A DNA stretch of 64,000 nt from Rhododendron vialii (Eukaryota > Streptophyta > Magnoliopsida > Ericales > Ericaceae): the NCBI RefSeq assembly GCF_030253575.1, contig NC_080558.1, positions 9,946,001 through 10,010,000 on the forward strand, read 5' to 3'. This document shows, piece after piece, positions 47,847 through 62,115 of the stretch. The stretch's first letter is position 1. Each line of letters starts with the position of its first letter. Position numbers and translations under genes: made by a program. Under the pieces are notes generated by a model, which had not been told where the DNA came from, did no database searches, and was given only the letters and a program-made list of their open reading frames with translations.

Positions 47847-48060
47847 GAAAAGGGGAGGACGAAATGACTAAATCTGAACCATATAATATATATGGGTGCA
47901 ATTAATCGACGAAACGGAACAAAAATAGAAGTTACCTTGTAAGAATCAGGAAGTTGATGATGAGTTTCCCCTGCTAAAAAGTCAACTTGCCTCACTCTTT
48001 TTCCGTCAATGCTTCGACAACCTCTATTGTAGAGAGAGAGAGAGAGATGAAATGAAAATG
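47323..48060. repeat. Array of four units, each carrying a GA microsatellite
   Basis: Units begin 'aaaaatagaagtta' near 47323, 47444, 47702 and 47921. They share 'aagttgatcgatgag', 'gctaaaaagtcaa' and 'ctctttttccgtcaatgctt', and each ends in a GA run (the longest is 47554-47629). A single diverged relative is at 7180-7310, so the array expanded only in this copy of segment B. The LSLSLS frames on the minus strand are artefacts. Confidence 0.88.
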
Positions 48061-48079
48061 GGAGGACCGAGGACCAGAT

Positions 48080-49190
48080 GCAACGTGATCAAAAGAAGGT
48101 TATTCCATGACTCGAACCTGCAACACCAGAAATGTTAATGGCAAGCAGGACTTGTGCAAAATTCTCCATCTCTAAAGCTGAAATGGTCTGTAGAATTTTT
48201 CATAAACAGTGTACAATGGGGGATAGAGAGATTGAAGTAACCGCGTTGATGATATTGCCGAAGACTTTTAAAACGGGACATGGGTTCGGTCGTCTCCAAG
48301 TGGTCTGCAGCAGCTCTCTATGAAAAAGTAGAGATTGTCTTTTTTGGGCTGTGCGGTAAACAGATTTGTTTACCGCACCAATCAATCTCAGTCGTTTATT
48401 CGCACAATTAATGGTTGAGATTCATTTTTAATTATAACTAGTCTCAATTAATTCTTTTCCGAAAAAGTTTTATTAAAATCCGAATCGTTCAAAACTCTTT
48501 TGAACGGTCATAATTTAGTGTTGTGAGCACTTGTTTACAAATTTAGTGTTGTGAGCACTTGTTTACAACACAACCGGAAACAAATTTTTTTCAAAGTAAA
48601 AGAGAAAAAGCCACTTGACCAATTGAAGAGAGAGAATGTTCACATGTTGGAGTATGCCCCATCTCAATTTTTTTTTTCCTTTTTAGTATTAACTTTCAGT
48701 GTGTCATGATAAATTATGCACATCTCGATTAAATTTTAAAATATCAATTTGTAGGCTAAACGGAACCTGAGATCTTGTAAAGAGCAAACTTCTTAAGTCA
48801 GACTTGACAAGATAAACTTGCAATTGTTTCTTGCTCCAGACATTTTCATATTGTTTATTTCTATGTTTATAATTTGCTTGCCAGTTGTTACTGAAGGGGG
48901 ATTGTTTTGACTAAATGAATTATTTTTTAAGATAATGATTAAACCGTTAGTGAACCTTTTTAGCATTTTGCCTTTTAAATTTGTCTTCACGAGAGAAATT
49001 AAAGAAATTTTAAGAATATGGATTAGAATTGAAAAACAACGGAATAAAACAACAAATAAGATTTAAAAACTGTATGTTGTGGATTATATTCAGTTTCAGT
49101 GAACTTTTGTTTGCTCATAGGACTACTTAATTTTTCAATTTTAAAAAATTCGTGGTTGATTTGACACTTTGACTAATTGGCTACCAGATT
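48080..49190. repeat. Duplicated segment B, copy 2, with an orphan kinase-gene leader
   Basis: 48090-48320 matches the leaders of pseudogenes 2 and 3 and the orphan at 7360-8330, but no kinase body follows on its left. 48790-49190 matches 8650-9130. Between them, 48337-48573 has MITE-like inverted ends (GGGCTGTGCGGTAAACA and CGGTTGTGTTGTAAACA) and a 26-base tandem repeat 'gtgttgtgagcacttgttta'. Confidence 0.82.
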
Positions 49191-49266
49191 ACAGAAAACA
49201 AGAAAACTAACAGATTACAGATCTCTTTATGTACTAAACTAGATACAGTACTTTGGCACATACGTG

Positions 49267-51714
49267 TTACAACTCCCAGTAATGAACTGGTGGACGAACC
49301 AAATTTGAAATAAGATAGCTCTGTCCGCCGATTGTGAACACGCTTTCGACAGAGATGAAGCCGTTGTAGGTTTGGGGGACATCGGCCATCTGGACGGAAT
49401 TCTCCCAAGCCTCTTGCATTTGCAATGAAGATTCAAGGCCGTGCAACACATCGTTCATAGAAGGGCGTCGGATCCCCGGGCTAACCAGGCAACTCAGTGC
49501 TATATTGACATAATGCCTCAGGCATTCAGGAGCTACTTTGCCGATTAGGTATGGATCAATGACGGCATCGATAGTTCCTATTTCGATGCAAAATCGGAAC
49601 CAATCAAGTAACAAAACCTCATCCGTGTTTTGGTCTCGAAAACAAGGGGTCTTGGCACACAATACTTCCAACAACACAACTCCGAAAGCATACACATCGG
49701 TTTTCCTTGTCACTTTACCGGTGTGCACGTACTCACGGTCCAAATATCCCATCGTACCAAAATATCTCATCGTGTCAATAATATTTGTTTCCACGCCCCC
49801 GGTTGCCATCCTAGGGTGAATTGGCACGGAATGTTCAAAATTGGCAACTGCCGCAACACATTTATCATCTAGAAGTACGTTTGACGGGTTCAGGTTACAG
49901 TGGACGAATTGTTGTTGTACATTCGAATGGAGGTAATCGAGACCTCGTGCGGTGTCGATGCAAATCTCAAGCCGCTTTTTCCAAAGAAGTGGATCGTAAT
50001 CGCTATCGTGGAGATGACTTTTCAATGTCCCATTTAGCATGTAATTGTACAAGAGAATCAACTCCTGTTTTTCATTACAAAATCCTATCAAAGAGACTAT
50101 GTTAGTGTGACAGCTAAGAGATTGTACCTTAATCTCGGCACTATATTCCTTCAAGCTTTGTCTCGACGCCGATATGAACTTTTTGATCGCAACATCAAGA
50201 TTTCCCCCCACCATATATCCCTCGTACAAGCTAAAGAAACCGTATTGGCTAATCAAAAGACCCTCATTGAAATCATTTGTGGCAGCGCAAATCTCAGCAA
50301 GAGAGAAACGACGGTATACGGATTGGGTAAGGTCGCCTAAAATTGGTCCTCCACCATCATATAAATCGTTGCCCTTCCCTGCTCTCAACCAACGATTCAT
50401 ACCTTTAGGCACAAGCTTTATGCCCGCCTGAAACGGCTTTGCAGTAGTTCCAGGCGATCTTCCCTTACGCTCATGCGACACCAATGCAATCTCAAGGCTC
50501 TCCACTACTTCAGACATTGTAGGCCTTTCCTCTGGTTTAGTATGTAAACAATTGGTAGCAAGTTTTGCGAAGTACTTAAGACTATGTGGTGTTGTTTCTC
50601 CACTAAGAGAGGGATCGATGATTCGGTCAAGCATTCCCTTTTCGATGTACATTTTTGCCCAAAGAATTAGACTGTTTTGCTCCTCCCCGAGTCTATCATC
50701 TAACGGTGGCCGACCACACAAGACTTCTAACAACACCACGCCAAAGGCATACACATCAGATTTCCTGGTTACTCGACCAGTGATTAAATATTCTGGATCC
50801 CAATATCCTCGCGTTGCTATGACTTTTGTGCTAACATGGGTTGTTGTTTGGCTTGTAATGCATTTACATATCCCGAAATCAGAAACCTTTGCTACCCAAT
50901 TCTCATCCAACAAAATGTTTGTGCTCTTCACATCTCGGTGTATAATAAGTTGTTTGGTACCAGTATGAAGATAGTCGAGTGCTTGTGCGGCACCAAGGCA
51001 AATGTTGAGCCTTTGAGCCCACGTTAGATGAGATATACTTTTACCATATACTTCTCTACTTGGTTTGTAAAGATGATTGGCAAGAGTCCCACGAGCTATG
51101 TATTCGTAAACAAGAATCATCTCTTGATTCTCGTTGCCATAGCCGATGAGTGAAACGAGATTAGTATGATGGAACTTTGAAAGCAACTTTACCTCTGTCC
51201 AAAATTCTTCAGCACCTTGGTTGGACTGGGCATTCAACCTCTTTATGGCAACCATCGTAGCACCATCGTCGATGAACCCCTTATATACCTTACCGAATCC
51301 CCCGATCCCGATAACTAATGCATCATCAAAATTGTTAGTCGCTATTAGTACCTCGTCCAGTGAAAAGCAACGACAAGTGCCCTCCGATTGAATCACATCA
51401 CCGTCGATTGGATTCTGACTCTTTGAAATGGGTAACCGATTGGACGAGGCTCCGGGCAGAGCATGTTCTGGAGAGTGTAACAAGTCAAAAAACTCAGTAA
51501 CATTGGCGGCAAGCCTAACTGGCTGACTAATTTGTGTCAAGAAATCGGTGTTTTGGTTCTGATCCTTTGAAATGGGTAACCGATTGGACGAGGCTCCGGA
51601 CAGAGCATGTTCTGGAGAGGGTAACAAGTCAAAAAACTCAGTAACATTGGCGGCAAGCCCAACTGGCTGACTAATTTGGTCTTCTTCAAAATTCTGGCTC
51701 TTTAGAGATGACAT
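49267..51714 (-). CDS. Tandem kinase gene 4 (kinase-pseudokinase, CrRLK1L-like), intact
   Basis: This is an intronless 815-residue protein. The start MSSLKSQNFEE matches gene 1. No signal peptide or membrane segment is visible. Residues 14-53 are repeated in frame at 62-101 (ISQPVxLAANVTEFFDLL...). Kinase 1 (about 118-415) has GIGGFGKVYKG (136-146), K158, E174, HRD (259-261) and DFG (279-281), so it looks active. Kinase 2 (about 470-768) keeps VAIK (K511), but the glycine loop is lost (SQYGFFSLYEG), HRD is HCN (605-607), DFG is NFE (625-627) and DPEY is DREY. The conserved tail FTIGGQSYLISNLV ends the protein. The downstream flank is segment B and the upstream leader matches gene 1. Cytoplasmic location and signalling role are inferred. 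Confidence 0.93.
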   Translation of the reverse strand: MSSLKSQNFEEDQISQPVGLAANVTEFFDLLPSPEHALSGASSNRLPISKDQNQNTDFLTQISQPVRLAANVTEFFDLLHSPEHALPGASSNRLPISKSQNPIDGDVIQSEGTCRCFSLDEVLIATNNFDDALVIGIGGFGKVYKGFIDDGATMVAIKRLNAQSNQGAEEFWTEVKLLSKFHHTNLVSLIGYGNENQEMILVYEYIARGTLANHLYKPSREVYGKSISHLTWAQRLNICLGAAQALDYLHTGTKQLIIHRDVKSTNILLDENWVAKVSDFGICKCITSQTTTHVSTKVIATRGYWDPEYLITGRVTRKSDVYAFGVVLLEVLCGRPPLDDRLGEEQNSLILWAKMYIEKGMLDRIIDPSLSGETTPHSLKYFAKLATNCLHTKPEERPTMSEVVESLEIALVSHERKGRSPGTTAKPFQAGIKLVPKGMNRWLRAGKGNDLYDGGGPILGDLTQSVYRRFSLAEICAATNDFNEGLLISQYGFFSLYEGYMVGGNLDVAIKKFISASRQSLKEYSAEIKVQSLSCHTNIVSLIGFCNEKQELILLYNYMLNGTLKSHLHDSDYDPLLWKKRLEICIDTARGLDYLHSNVQQQFVHCNLNPSNVLLDDKCVAAVANFEHSVPIHPRMATGGVETNIIDTMRYFGTMGYLDREYVHTGKVTRKTDVYAFGVVLLEVLCAKTPCFRDQNTDEVLLLDWFRFCIEIGTIDAVIDPYLIGKVAPECLRHYVNIALSCLVSPGIRRPSMNDVLHGLESSLQMQEAWENSVQMADVPQTYNGFISVESVFTIGGQSYLISNLVRPPVHYWEL
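51412..51675. repeat. In-frame 144-base tandem duplication in gene 4
   Basis: The two copies (about 51532-51675 and 51412-51531) encode nearly the same 40-residue stretch at an offset of 48 residues. They differ at only a few residues. Gene 1 has a single, more diverged equivalent. Confidence 0.92.
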
Positions 51715-51900
51715 GTTCCGGAGAATATTTTTGGAACAATGGCAGCTACTGTTAAGAATGGGGAATTCGGAGATATTGATCTCACTGGTGACGAGGGGGA
51801 GAGAGAGGGAGAGAGACAGGGGGAAACGGGATAAGGGAGAAACACATGGTAATGGTTGAAGCCAATTGAACCTCTAGGAAATTACTGGGAAAATGTTTAA
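51715..51900 (-). promoter_or_regulatory. 5' leader of tandem kinase gene 4
   Basis: This is homologous to 3733-3900 upstream of gene 1, with 'aagaatggggaatt', a GA-rich run and 'ggttgaagcc'. Similarity ends near 51900. Farther upstream the sequence is AT-rich, and no definite TATA box can be placed. Confidence 0.5.
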
Positions 51901-52840
51901 CTCCTAATGTCAAAAAGTGCCCCCCTACTCCACACGGTTTGCGTCTCTAAAACCCGAGAATTTGTGCCCTTTTTTTATCGATTATATTTTTTAATTTATA
52001 ACGAATTTCATGATTTTACGAACTTTGTATATTAAAACTAATTGAAATCTATCAAACAATATTCATTTTGCATATATTTTGAGAGCCATATTAAAAGATT
52101 TAAGCGATTAAAAATGGTACACCAAATAAGTATTTATTTCTTAAGAATACTTAGTGGAACAAGAACTCTGAATTATTTTTCTTTCCAAAGTTGCAAAATA
52201 AGACTTCATCCTTCTCTTTTTTAGAGTCCACTATTTTATTTTGGAATATCCCTTAATAAGTGTCAATTTTGTAAAATTAGTGGGTAAAAGTTTGTATATT
52301 TTTCATTTTATCCATAAAAGTAGATTCTATTTTGAAAAGTTAGTAATTAAAAAAGTAATGATGATGTCCCATAGAGGGAAAGTAAGAAAAGTGAAGGTAA
52401 AAGCTAATGTGAAAAATATAATGATGATGTCTGTTTAATAAGTTAAAATTATGAAATAAATATTTAAAAAAAGACGAGTGCGTACTTTTTTTTTTAAAGA
52501 AGGCTTATTAGCGGTTTAACAGAACGAGACATGCATGGGGGTGTGGTCTGCACCGTTAATTAAAGCTTTTGATAGGGTCCACTCTCAACTACTTCCACTA
52601 GAGTGTGTCCAAGTCAGTTTATTTACTGTAATTCGGGGAGTTGACTTATCAGCAGTGAACTAACTAATGAGAGATTACTGTATATAGACTCAACGACCCA
52701 CATGAATTAATATACAATCCTAAGACGTTTTGAACTTGACATATAAGAGTAATCAAGTCCCCAAATCTCGAACTCTTGATTAAATAAAATTGTCTCATGC
52801 TCTATACATTTTCACGTGTGTGTCTATGTGTTTATTAATT
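51901..52840. other. Upstream non-coding interval of gene 4
   Basis: AT-rich sequence with no recognisable gene. The frame at 52042-52224 has no support. Confidence 0.5.
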
Positions 52841-53260
52841 TTTTTGCATCCTAGTTGTAACTTAATTAAGGAGGAGTTTTTAGACTGCATCATTTGCATT
52901 TTAAGATAATGAATTCTTTTTCAGCATTTCCTATGGAAACTAAAAAGAACAAATGAGACTCGGAAACTCTGTTCATTTTGAGCTATTTTATTTTATTTTT
53001 TTAACCGAGGAACAATCCTGCATCCGAGCCACAATTGGACCCGACTGCGCAATCCAAACCTCGGGGAAGAGTAGCACAGCAACCCACCGCCATGGTCCCC
53101 CACTTAAATCATGGTTTGCCTAAAGAGGGAATCGAACTCTGCTATGTTGCAAGCGCAGGTTTGACCTTACCATGTTGACAACTCATGGGTGGGTTTTGAG
53201 CAAACTTTTGTTCGCTCATATTTCTTTTTACTTTTAAAATTCCTCCGGTCATAAAGAGAA
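52840..53260. repeat. Third, diverged copy of the segment B flank
   Basis: Short blocks match 48860-49130, for example 'taagataatga', 'agcatttcc' versus 'agcattttgcc', and 'aaacttttgttYgctcata'. A SINE interrupts it. This shows that the kinase fragment to its right was once part of the same duplication series. Confidence 0.6.
52984..53193 (-). mobile_element. tRNA-derived SINE (210 bp)
   Basis: Read on the minus strand, the element has a box-B-like 'agttcgattcc', a box-A-like region about 35 bases before it, a body with 'ggaccatggcggtggg', and an A-rich 3' tail (taaaaaaataaaataaaa). A perfect 8-base target duplication, TTTTGAGC on the plus strand, lies at 52976-52983 and 53194-53201. Confidence 0.8.
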
Positions 53261-53903
53261 ACCAAAAAAAAAAAAAAACCCACAAATGACTTATATAAGT
53301 ATCAACATTCAGAAAACTCAAAAAAGCGAATCACAAATGGGGCCTTCATTGGACTGGACGAACATGTTTTGATGTACGTGATTGTTGCTGAATTTCATTA
53401 GCTCACACGACAAAGAGATAGAAGGATTTCAGAAATAATCACGCCAAATAACATGGCGTCTACCGTAGAAGCTTGATACCGCAGGCTAGTACTGTAGCTA
53501 TGATAGTTCGTCCAAAAATACTAGTTACAGACACGCAAATGCACGGGCACGCGGCACACACACTCACACCGGCCATGGGATCCACCGTGTCCGTGTGATG
53601 GGAGAAAAGAGAGTGATAACTGATTATTAATTGCCCAAGTAAAGATGGAGTAAAGATGGAGAAAGATTGAGCAAAGTAGAGATGGATAACATGGATAAGA
53701 AATTTGGGAAAGAGAATAAGAGAACTCGTGGTATATTTTAGGCCCACTGTAGTTTTGGGCTTTGTTTGGCCCTCGGGTGTCCTTGAGCTTTCATTGTATA
53801 TTCTGGGTATGGTAGATTCATAGGTGTTTGGGCTTTGTCTCAATTTGACTATATTCCGATGTTTCATTGATTCTAATTGATGCATTCACAAAAAGAATCA
53901 TAT
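53261..53903. other. Non-coding interval
   Basis: A minus-strand frame (53460-53885) has no recognisable domain and no support. Nothing else is seen. Confidence 0.45.
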
Positions 53904-54150
53904 GAACTCAAACACAAACTATTGGATAACGAGTAATTATTCAGGAGCCTGGAAGCACCACGTTTTCAAAACCACATATTTATGTAGGTTACATATAGTT
54001 GGTCGTGGATCCTATTGGAATGTGTGGTTATGGCAATGCTTCCGGAATACTGAATAATTTCACTTGAATAACGAACCCTTTTTGCTTAATCTTTGCCAGC
54101 TTGGGTCCAGTCTGTTTTCAAATTTTCAAACTTGTTTCGTCTATTAAAGA
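53904..54150. repeat. Duplicated segment D, copy 1
   Basis: It matches 63178-63415 over about 240 bases ('cagcttgggtccagtctgtt', 'aatttcactYgaataac'). It contains a palindromic pair, 'attcaggagcctggaagc' and 'gcttccggaatactgaat', which looks like an old MITE already present before the duplication. Confidence 0.85.
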
Positions 54151-54315
54151 GCATTTTACGAGCCGGTCTTATTCCCTCCGACTCCCACCCAATTTCTTAA
54201 ATATACCTCTAAGGATTCAACATACTTTTATACCAACGATACCCCTTAATCCTCCTCGGTAAGAACCTCGGCATATAGTTGTAAAAACTCAGCTAATAAG
54301 CATGAGTTCATAATC

Positions 54316-54856
54316 TCGAGTCACTTCTTCCAAAGAACAGTATCCGCATCGGTTATGTGGAGATGACTTTCCAACGTCCCATTGACTATGCACTCATACA
54401 TGAGGATCAACTCATGCTCCTCATTACAAAATCCATCAAAGAGAGTATGTTAGGAAAGCGTGCGGGTCAGAGATTGTACCCGATCGAATCTTCGTACTAA
54501 CTAGTTTGGTCAAGTTTTCTTCTCTCGATAGGTTTCGTTTGATCGCAACCACACTAGTTGCCCCCACCATACATCCCTTGTACAAACTAAACAAATTGTC
54601 TTGGCCGATCATAAAACCATCATTGAAATCGTTCGTGGCAGCACGAATCTCAGCAAGCGAGAAACAGGGGATTCCAATTGGGTAAGGTCGTCTACAATAG
54701 GTCCTCCACCGTCGTTGCAACTGTTCCAACGATTCATACTTTTATGCCCAAGTTTTATGCCCAGAAATGCCTATGCACTAGTCCTCTGCGATCTTCTCTT
54801 ACGTTCATGAGACACCAATGCAATCTCAAGGCTCCCCACTGCTTCGGTCATTGTAA
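54316..54856 (-). pseudogene. Tandem kinase remnant 5 (linker and N-lobe of kinase 2 only)
   Basis: The longest frame (54436-54729) reads CFSLAEIRAATNDFNDGFMI, GQDNLFSLYKG and VVAIKRNL, the start of the second kinase. Flanking bases continue the homology out of frame: 54316-54430 matches the middle N-lobe and 54770-54856 the end of kinase 1. Both ends are cut off. Nothing functional can be made. Confidence 0.87.
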
Positions 54857-54859
54857 GCC

Positions 54860-56225
54860 GGGCCCTCGGGCTTCATTCTTATCTTTCTTCTTCTCCTCAA
54901 TATTTTTCTCTTTCATCTTCCAATATTCAAGCTTCTGTGCACTTTCTTTCAACTTGAGTAATTAATTTCCGTTTTGTGTTCAAACGGCGTCCAAGGGAAA
55001 TTCAGTTAGTTTCTTTTCTTTAGCCAAAACGTTAATAGTTTCGAAGGACAGCAGATCCTGCTGTGAGAAAGTCACAGCAAGTCACCCGAGGCCCTTAAAT
55101 TCCTAAGAAAAATTTGCGAAAATTTATTCTCCATTTCACTATGAGTTCTCCTAAGCGGTCCGACAACAAAGTCCAATTAACTACATCCAAACTACTTTGA
55201 TTTTGCGCTCTCTCTTTCTCTTAAAATTCTTTGCTTTTTGCTTTTGCAGGAGATAATAGAACCGTTAGAAAAAAAACAAAAGCCAAAGTTTGATTTGCGA
55301 TCTTTAGTGGAGTCTTTACATTTTCTCTAACAGCTTGCTCGAGCACACGAGCTCTTGCAAGGCAATCTCTGGGTGACTTTTCCCTATTAACTGATAAATG
55401 ACCTAAATAAACTACATTGACTAAAACTCGTGTCTTTACGGATTTTTAAGCAGTCATTTCACTCACACAAATCAACTCGAATATCATTTAAAAAAAACAA
55501 CCTGACTATATATTGTCATTAGTCTGGGAAAAAAAATAGTGGAAACTCAATGTTCACTTGACAGTGTGTCTAATCATGTGGTCAAGAGTTTAACTTGGAG
55601 ATTTTTTTTTTTTTTGCATCCAAACTTATACAAAAAAAAAAAACCCTTCTTTTATCACATCTTCAAGGATTATGAAAGGATGCCTGGAGCAGCCAAGCTC
55701 TCAATCTTAGACCCCATGTTGGATTGAAGTAATAGGGATTTGGAGGGTCATTTCCTGCCGCCTAGCCCCTTGAATTGTCTTCAGAGTGACACACTTGGGA
55801 ACTTGCAAGAGCCATGGCCTACTCAACAAAATTTACACGAAGGAAATATCAATCAGTATAAGGATAAAAACCGTACTTATAATAACAAAATACACATATT
55901 ACTAGTATTTGTTAAGCTAATTTATCACACGAGCCTGTTTATTTGATCGGATATAATTTACCAAATTGAACCATACAATGTGACTCCTGTTAAATGTTTT
56001 CTGGCCTGGATAAATCATCCATTGGTTTTATATCACGAAGTATACTACGAGGGGTATGGTATTATAGTCCAATCACTATTACTTCAATGGGACAATCGAT
56101 CCTGTGAGATTATATATCCCTTTGCTGTTTGTCCCGGCAAACAAACGGTCAGAGTGACTAAAAGGACTATTCCTAATTTCCAAAACTCAAGGCATTTCAT
56201 TGGGGTTTTCCTTTTTTTTTTTTTT
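54860..56225. other. Non-coding interval between the kinase remnant and the glucanase
   Basis: AT-rich, with poly-T and poly-A runs near 55600 and 56210. The 56210 T-run lies directly after the glucanase stop codon. The words 'agtcacccgagg' near 55082 and 'gggtgactttt' near 55372 could be ends of an element, but this is weak. Confidence 0.45.
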
Positions 56226-58005
56226 TTAAATTGCTGTCCTAGCTCTGACTCTCTCTCCCAAATGGTAAAAATGGAACTTACTTGGATCCCTTGTGGTTTG
56301 AACAGCAAGTCCATTGAAATAGCAACTAGTGCCAGCGTTCCGAAACTTCGCCCAATACGAACTAAAAGCATAACTCGCGTGCGAAATCACTGAAATCGGC
56401 TCATAACACTCCCTCCCGTGCTCAATCGCAGCGCAAGTCCCATTCCCCCGACCACAAACATCCCCTAATGCCGACTCTAGCTCTGTCGAATTCACCCCCT
56501 TCGCCGCCACACACCATATGTTTCCCCGGTATGGCCTATTATTCGTCGCCTCTGGCAATGGTGTAGCATATTTGGATTCTGACCTTCTCCCGGTCAAGTC
56601 CAACTTATAGACGGGCCTTCCGTTAGGGTAAAACAAGCCCCAATGTCGCTCTGTTCCTGGCCCGGGCTTCTGGTTCTCATTATACAAGGAAAAAATAAAC
56701 GTTGGTATTATCAACCCTGGCCTAGCCGGTGTCCCTATTGGTGGTTTGGCAGTCATCTTTTGTACTAGGTTGCGGTTGTAAGTGGCTGCATTGTATATAT
56801 TTGCACCATATTGTTCAATGTCACCGTCGTTAGGCCAACCGGTCTCTGCTATCGCTAACTTGATATTTTGATGCCCTAATTTGGTCATGGCAAAGATGAT
56901 CGAGTCTAGCATTTGGTCCAAAAGGTTGTTGTACTCTAACCCGGTAACAGGGTCCGTGTAGATTAGGTTTTTGCTTCTACATAGCGCAAAATCAAGGTTT
57001 ATGTTAGTAGGATCTTCAGACCATGGAAAGTACGGGTAAACATCGATGAAGAAAAATGACCTGGTCCTCCCCAAGAAATCTAACAACGGAACCATGATTC
57101 GTTCCGATATATCGAACCTAAATCTTCCGGAAGAAGGCGGATAGCTCGATTCCAACACGTCCATGGCGAGTGGAGTCCCGACTTTAATGTTCCTAATGTT
57201 GTGCCACTTGAGCGCGATCTGGATCCTGGTCATGGTCGGGACCAGGTCACGCCACAACCGTTGGTCTTGGGTGCCGTTGTAGCTCAGGATTTCGTTCCCG
57301 ACAAGTATGAACCGGATCATGGTCTCTGGGTAGTACGGGAGGACATTTTCGCGTACCCAAAGGTCCGCTTCAGCTCTGTTCGAAGCGATTTTTGGAATTA
57401 GGTCATTTGGGACCATTATAGCGACATGCATATCAGTTCCTGATAATTGCCTGAGGATTTCAGGGTTAGCATCGTATATCTTCACTAGACCGGCATTCAT
57501 GCTTTCGAGGAGCTGAATTGATTGGGAGGGGGGTGGTAAATCGTTGCCTAGCTGCCCATAGTTAACTCCAATCCTGTTTGAATTTGTTGCACCTGCCAAA
57601 GGGAGTGAGAGAAAGGTTAGTGGAAGCCAGAATAAGAGAGAGAAGAATCGCGTACGACGAATTAAAAGGACGTACGAAATCATCCACAGGCGGATATGGA
57701 CATCGGAATTTCACTACGAAAGAGAGAGAGAGAGAGAATGTTTTGCTAAAACGCTAGAGCCTCGAAACTCCTGTTATGTTCTAAGAGTATCGCGCATAAC
57801 GAATTGTCAAAATACCCAAAGAAAAACTCAGGTCAAAAAATTAATCGGGTTAGTGCAAGTCGTAAATGAATCATAACCCGAACTCGAGATGCCAGTGACA
57901 ACAACAAAGAACATTTGTTACATAAAGAGACTTACATGAGAAAGCAAGGGGACAGAAGAAAAGCAGGGCAAGAAGTGCCGTCTCTCTCATTTTGTGTTTG
58001 TCCAT
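56226..58005 (-). CDS. Glucan endo-1,3-beta-glucosidase (GH17 plus X8/CBM43)
   Basis: Two exons: 57936-58005, starting MDKHKMRETALLALLFFCPL (a signal peptide), and 56226-57592. The intron has GTAAGT and TTTGGCAG borders and joins ...AFS-C-ATNSNRIGVNYGQ, giving 478 residues. The GH17 domain (about 27-351) has IGVNYGQ, the acid/base Glu in ILVGNEI (E124) and the nucleophile in AIAETGWPN (E273). The X8 domain (about 383-463) starts WCVAAKG and shows five Cys. It hydrolyses callose-type beta-1,3-glucans in the cell wall. The C-terminus (ERVRARTAI) has no hydrophobic tail, so a GPI anchor is unlikely, unlike several relatives. A Met in the intron (57683) gives a false alternative start. Confidence 0.95.
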
Positions 58006-58019
58006 CTCAAAATTCCTCC

Positions 58020-58035
58020 AAAGTGAGCAAGCAAG

Positions 58036-58070
<35 letters not shown>

Positions 58071-58399
58071 CAGAAAATGGAGTGAAGGATGAGGTGCATA
58101 TGTAGTGAAGTGAGTGCTAATTAAAAGAACTCGTGGAACAGTTCAACAACCAGAAATGTGAAACGTACTTAAGCGAGAATGTGTTAGTTTTTAGGCTGGG
58201 TGATCTTTGCGAGATCATTCACAAGGAAAGTGAGTTCCTATTGTTTTTAGTTTCATTTGGTTCTTGTTAAAACGAATTCAAACAAGAAGGTGAATATGTA
58301 AATTAGAGCGATGTTGAGAAATTTCAAGCCTCGATTACTTGGAAATTTGGAAGGTAAATAACAAAACAAAACAAAATAGAACGATATAGATCATTGAAT

Positions 58400-58400
<1 letters not shown>
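58020..58400 (-). promoter_or_regulatory. 5' untranslated region and promoter area of the glucanase
   Basis: On the coding strand a CT run (plus-strand GA run at about 58038-58070) lies just upstream of the start codon, as is common in plant leaders. No definite TATA box is assigned. Confidence 0.4.
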
Positions 58401-61566
<3,166 letters not shown>

Positions 61567-61775
61567 GTGCCGGGAGGGGTATATCCCATGTGGTACCCAC
61601 TCAGCACATTCAGGCCGTTCAATACACTTTTAGACGGGCTCGGATTGAAACTCTCTCTCTCCTCTCATCCCAACACTTTCTCTTTTATTTTTCTCTCTCC
61701 AAATCCGAGCCGTCAAAAAACGCAATGGATGGCTCGGATGCATCGAGCAGGCACCACGTGGTACCCACCCGGCAC
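61567..61775. mobile_element. MITE with ends GTGCCGGG (209 bp)
   Basis: The left end GTGCCGGGAGGGGTA and the right end (inverted) GTGCCGGGTGGGTACCACGT pair over about 28 bases. The interior has 'aatccgagccgtc' and 'gatggctcggat' words like those of the MITE at 8430-8640. The target duplication is not clear. Confidence 0.75.
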
Positions 61776-62115
61776 TAAAAGTACGTATTTTTTGAATTAA
61801 ATGCAATGTATTATAAGAGAATGACTTGTCTCGTAAAACAAAAAATAAATAATTAAAAAATAATAACTTTAGCAAAACATGGCCTAATTAAGCACATTCA
61901 GACATTCTGTCTTTCCAGTGGCAAAATTTTAAAGTACTAACAAATCTTTCCAATAAGCTAAGTTTATATAAAATAAAAAAAACAAAACAAAACAAAACAA
62001 AAAAGAAGAAAGGAATAAAAAGAGCAGATGGTTTCATTTGGTTAGAATTTATGACATTGATATATATGAGATGTGGGCCTTGCATGATTGTACAGTTGGT
62101 AAGGATATGGGAGGT
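61776..62115. other. Non-coding interval
   Basis: AT-rich, with an (AACAA)n-like stretch near 61980. Nothing coding is seen. Confidence 0.5.

Noticed and set aside
53114-53180. A tRNA gene near 53.1 kb
   Set aside because: Box-B-like sequence is present but there is no cloverleaf. The A-rich tail and target duplication show a SINE.
57593-57683. N-terminal extension MISYVLLIRRTRFF of the glucanase as a single-exon gene
   Set aside because: A GT...AG intron and an upstream exon with a good signal peptide join exactly in frame. The extension is intron sequence.
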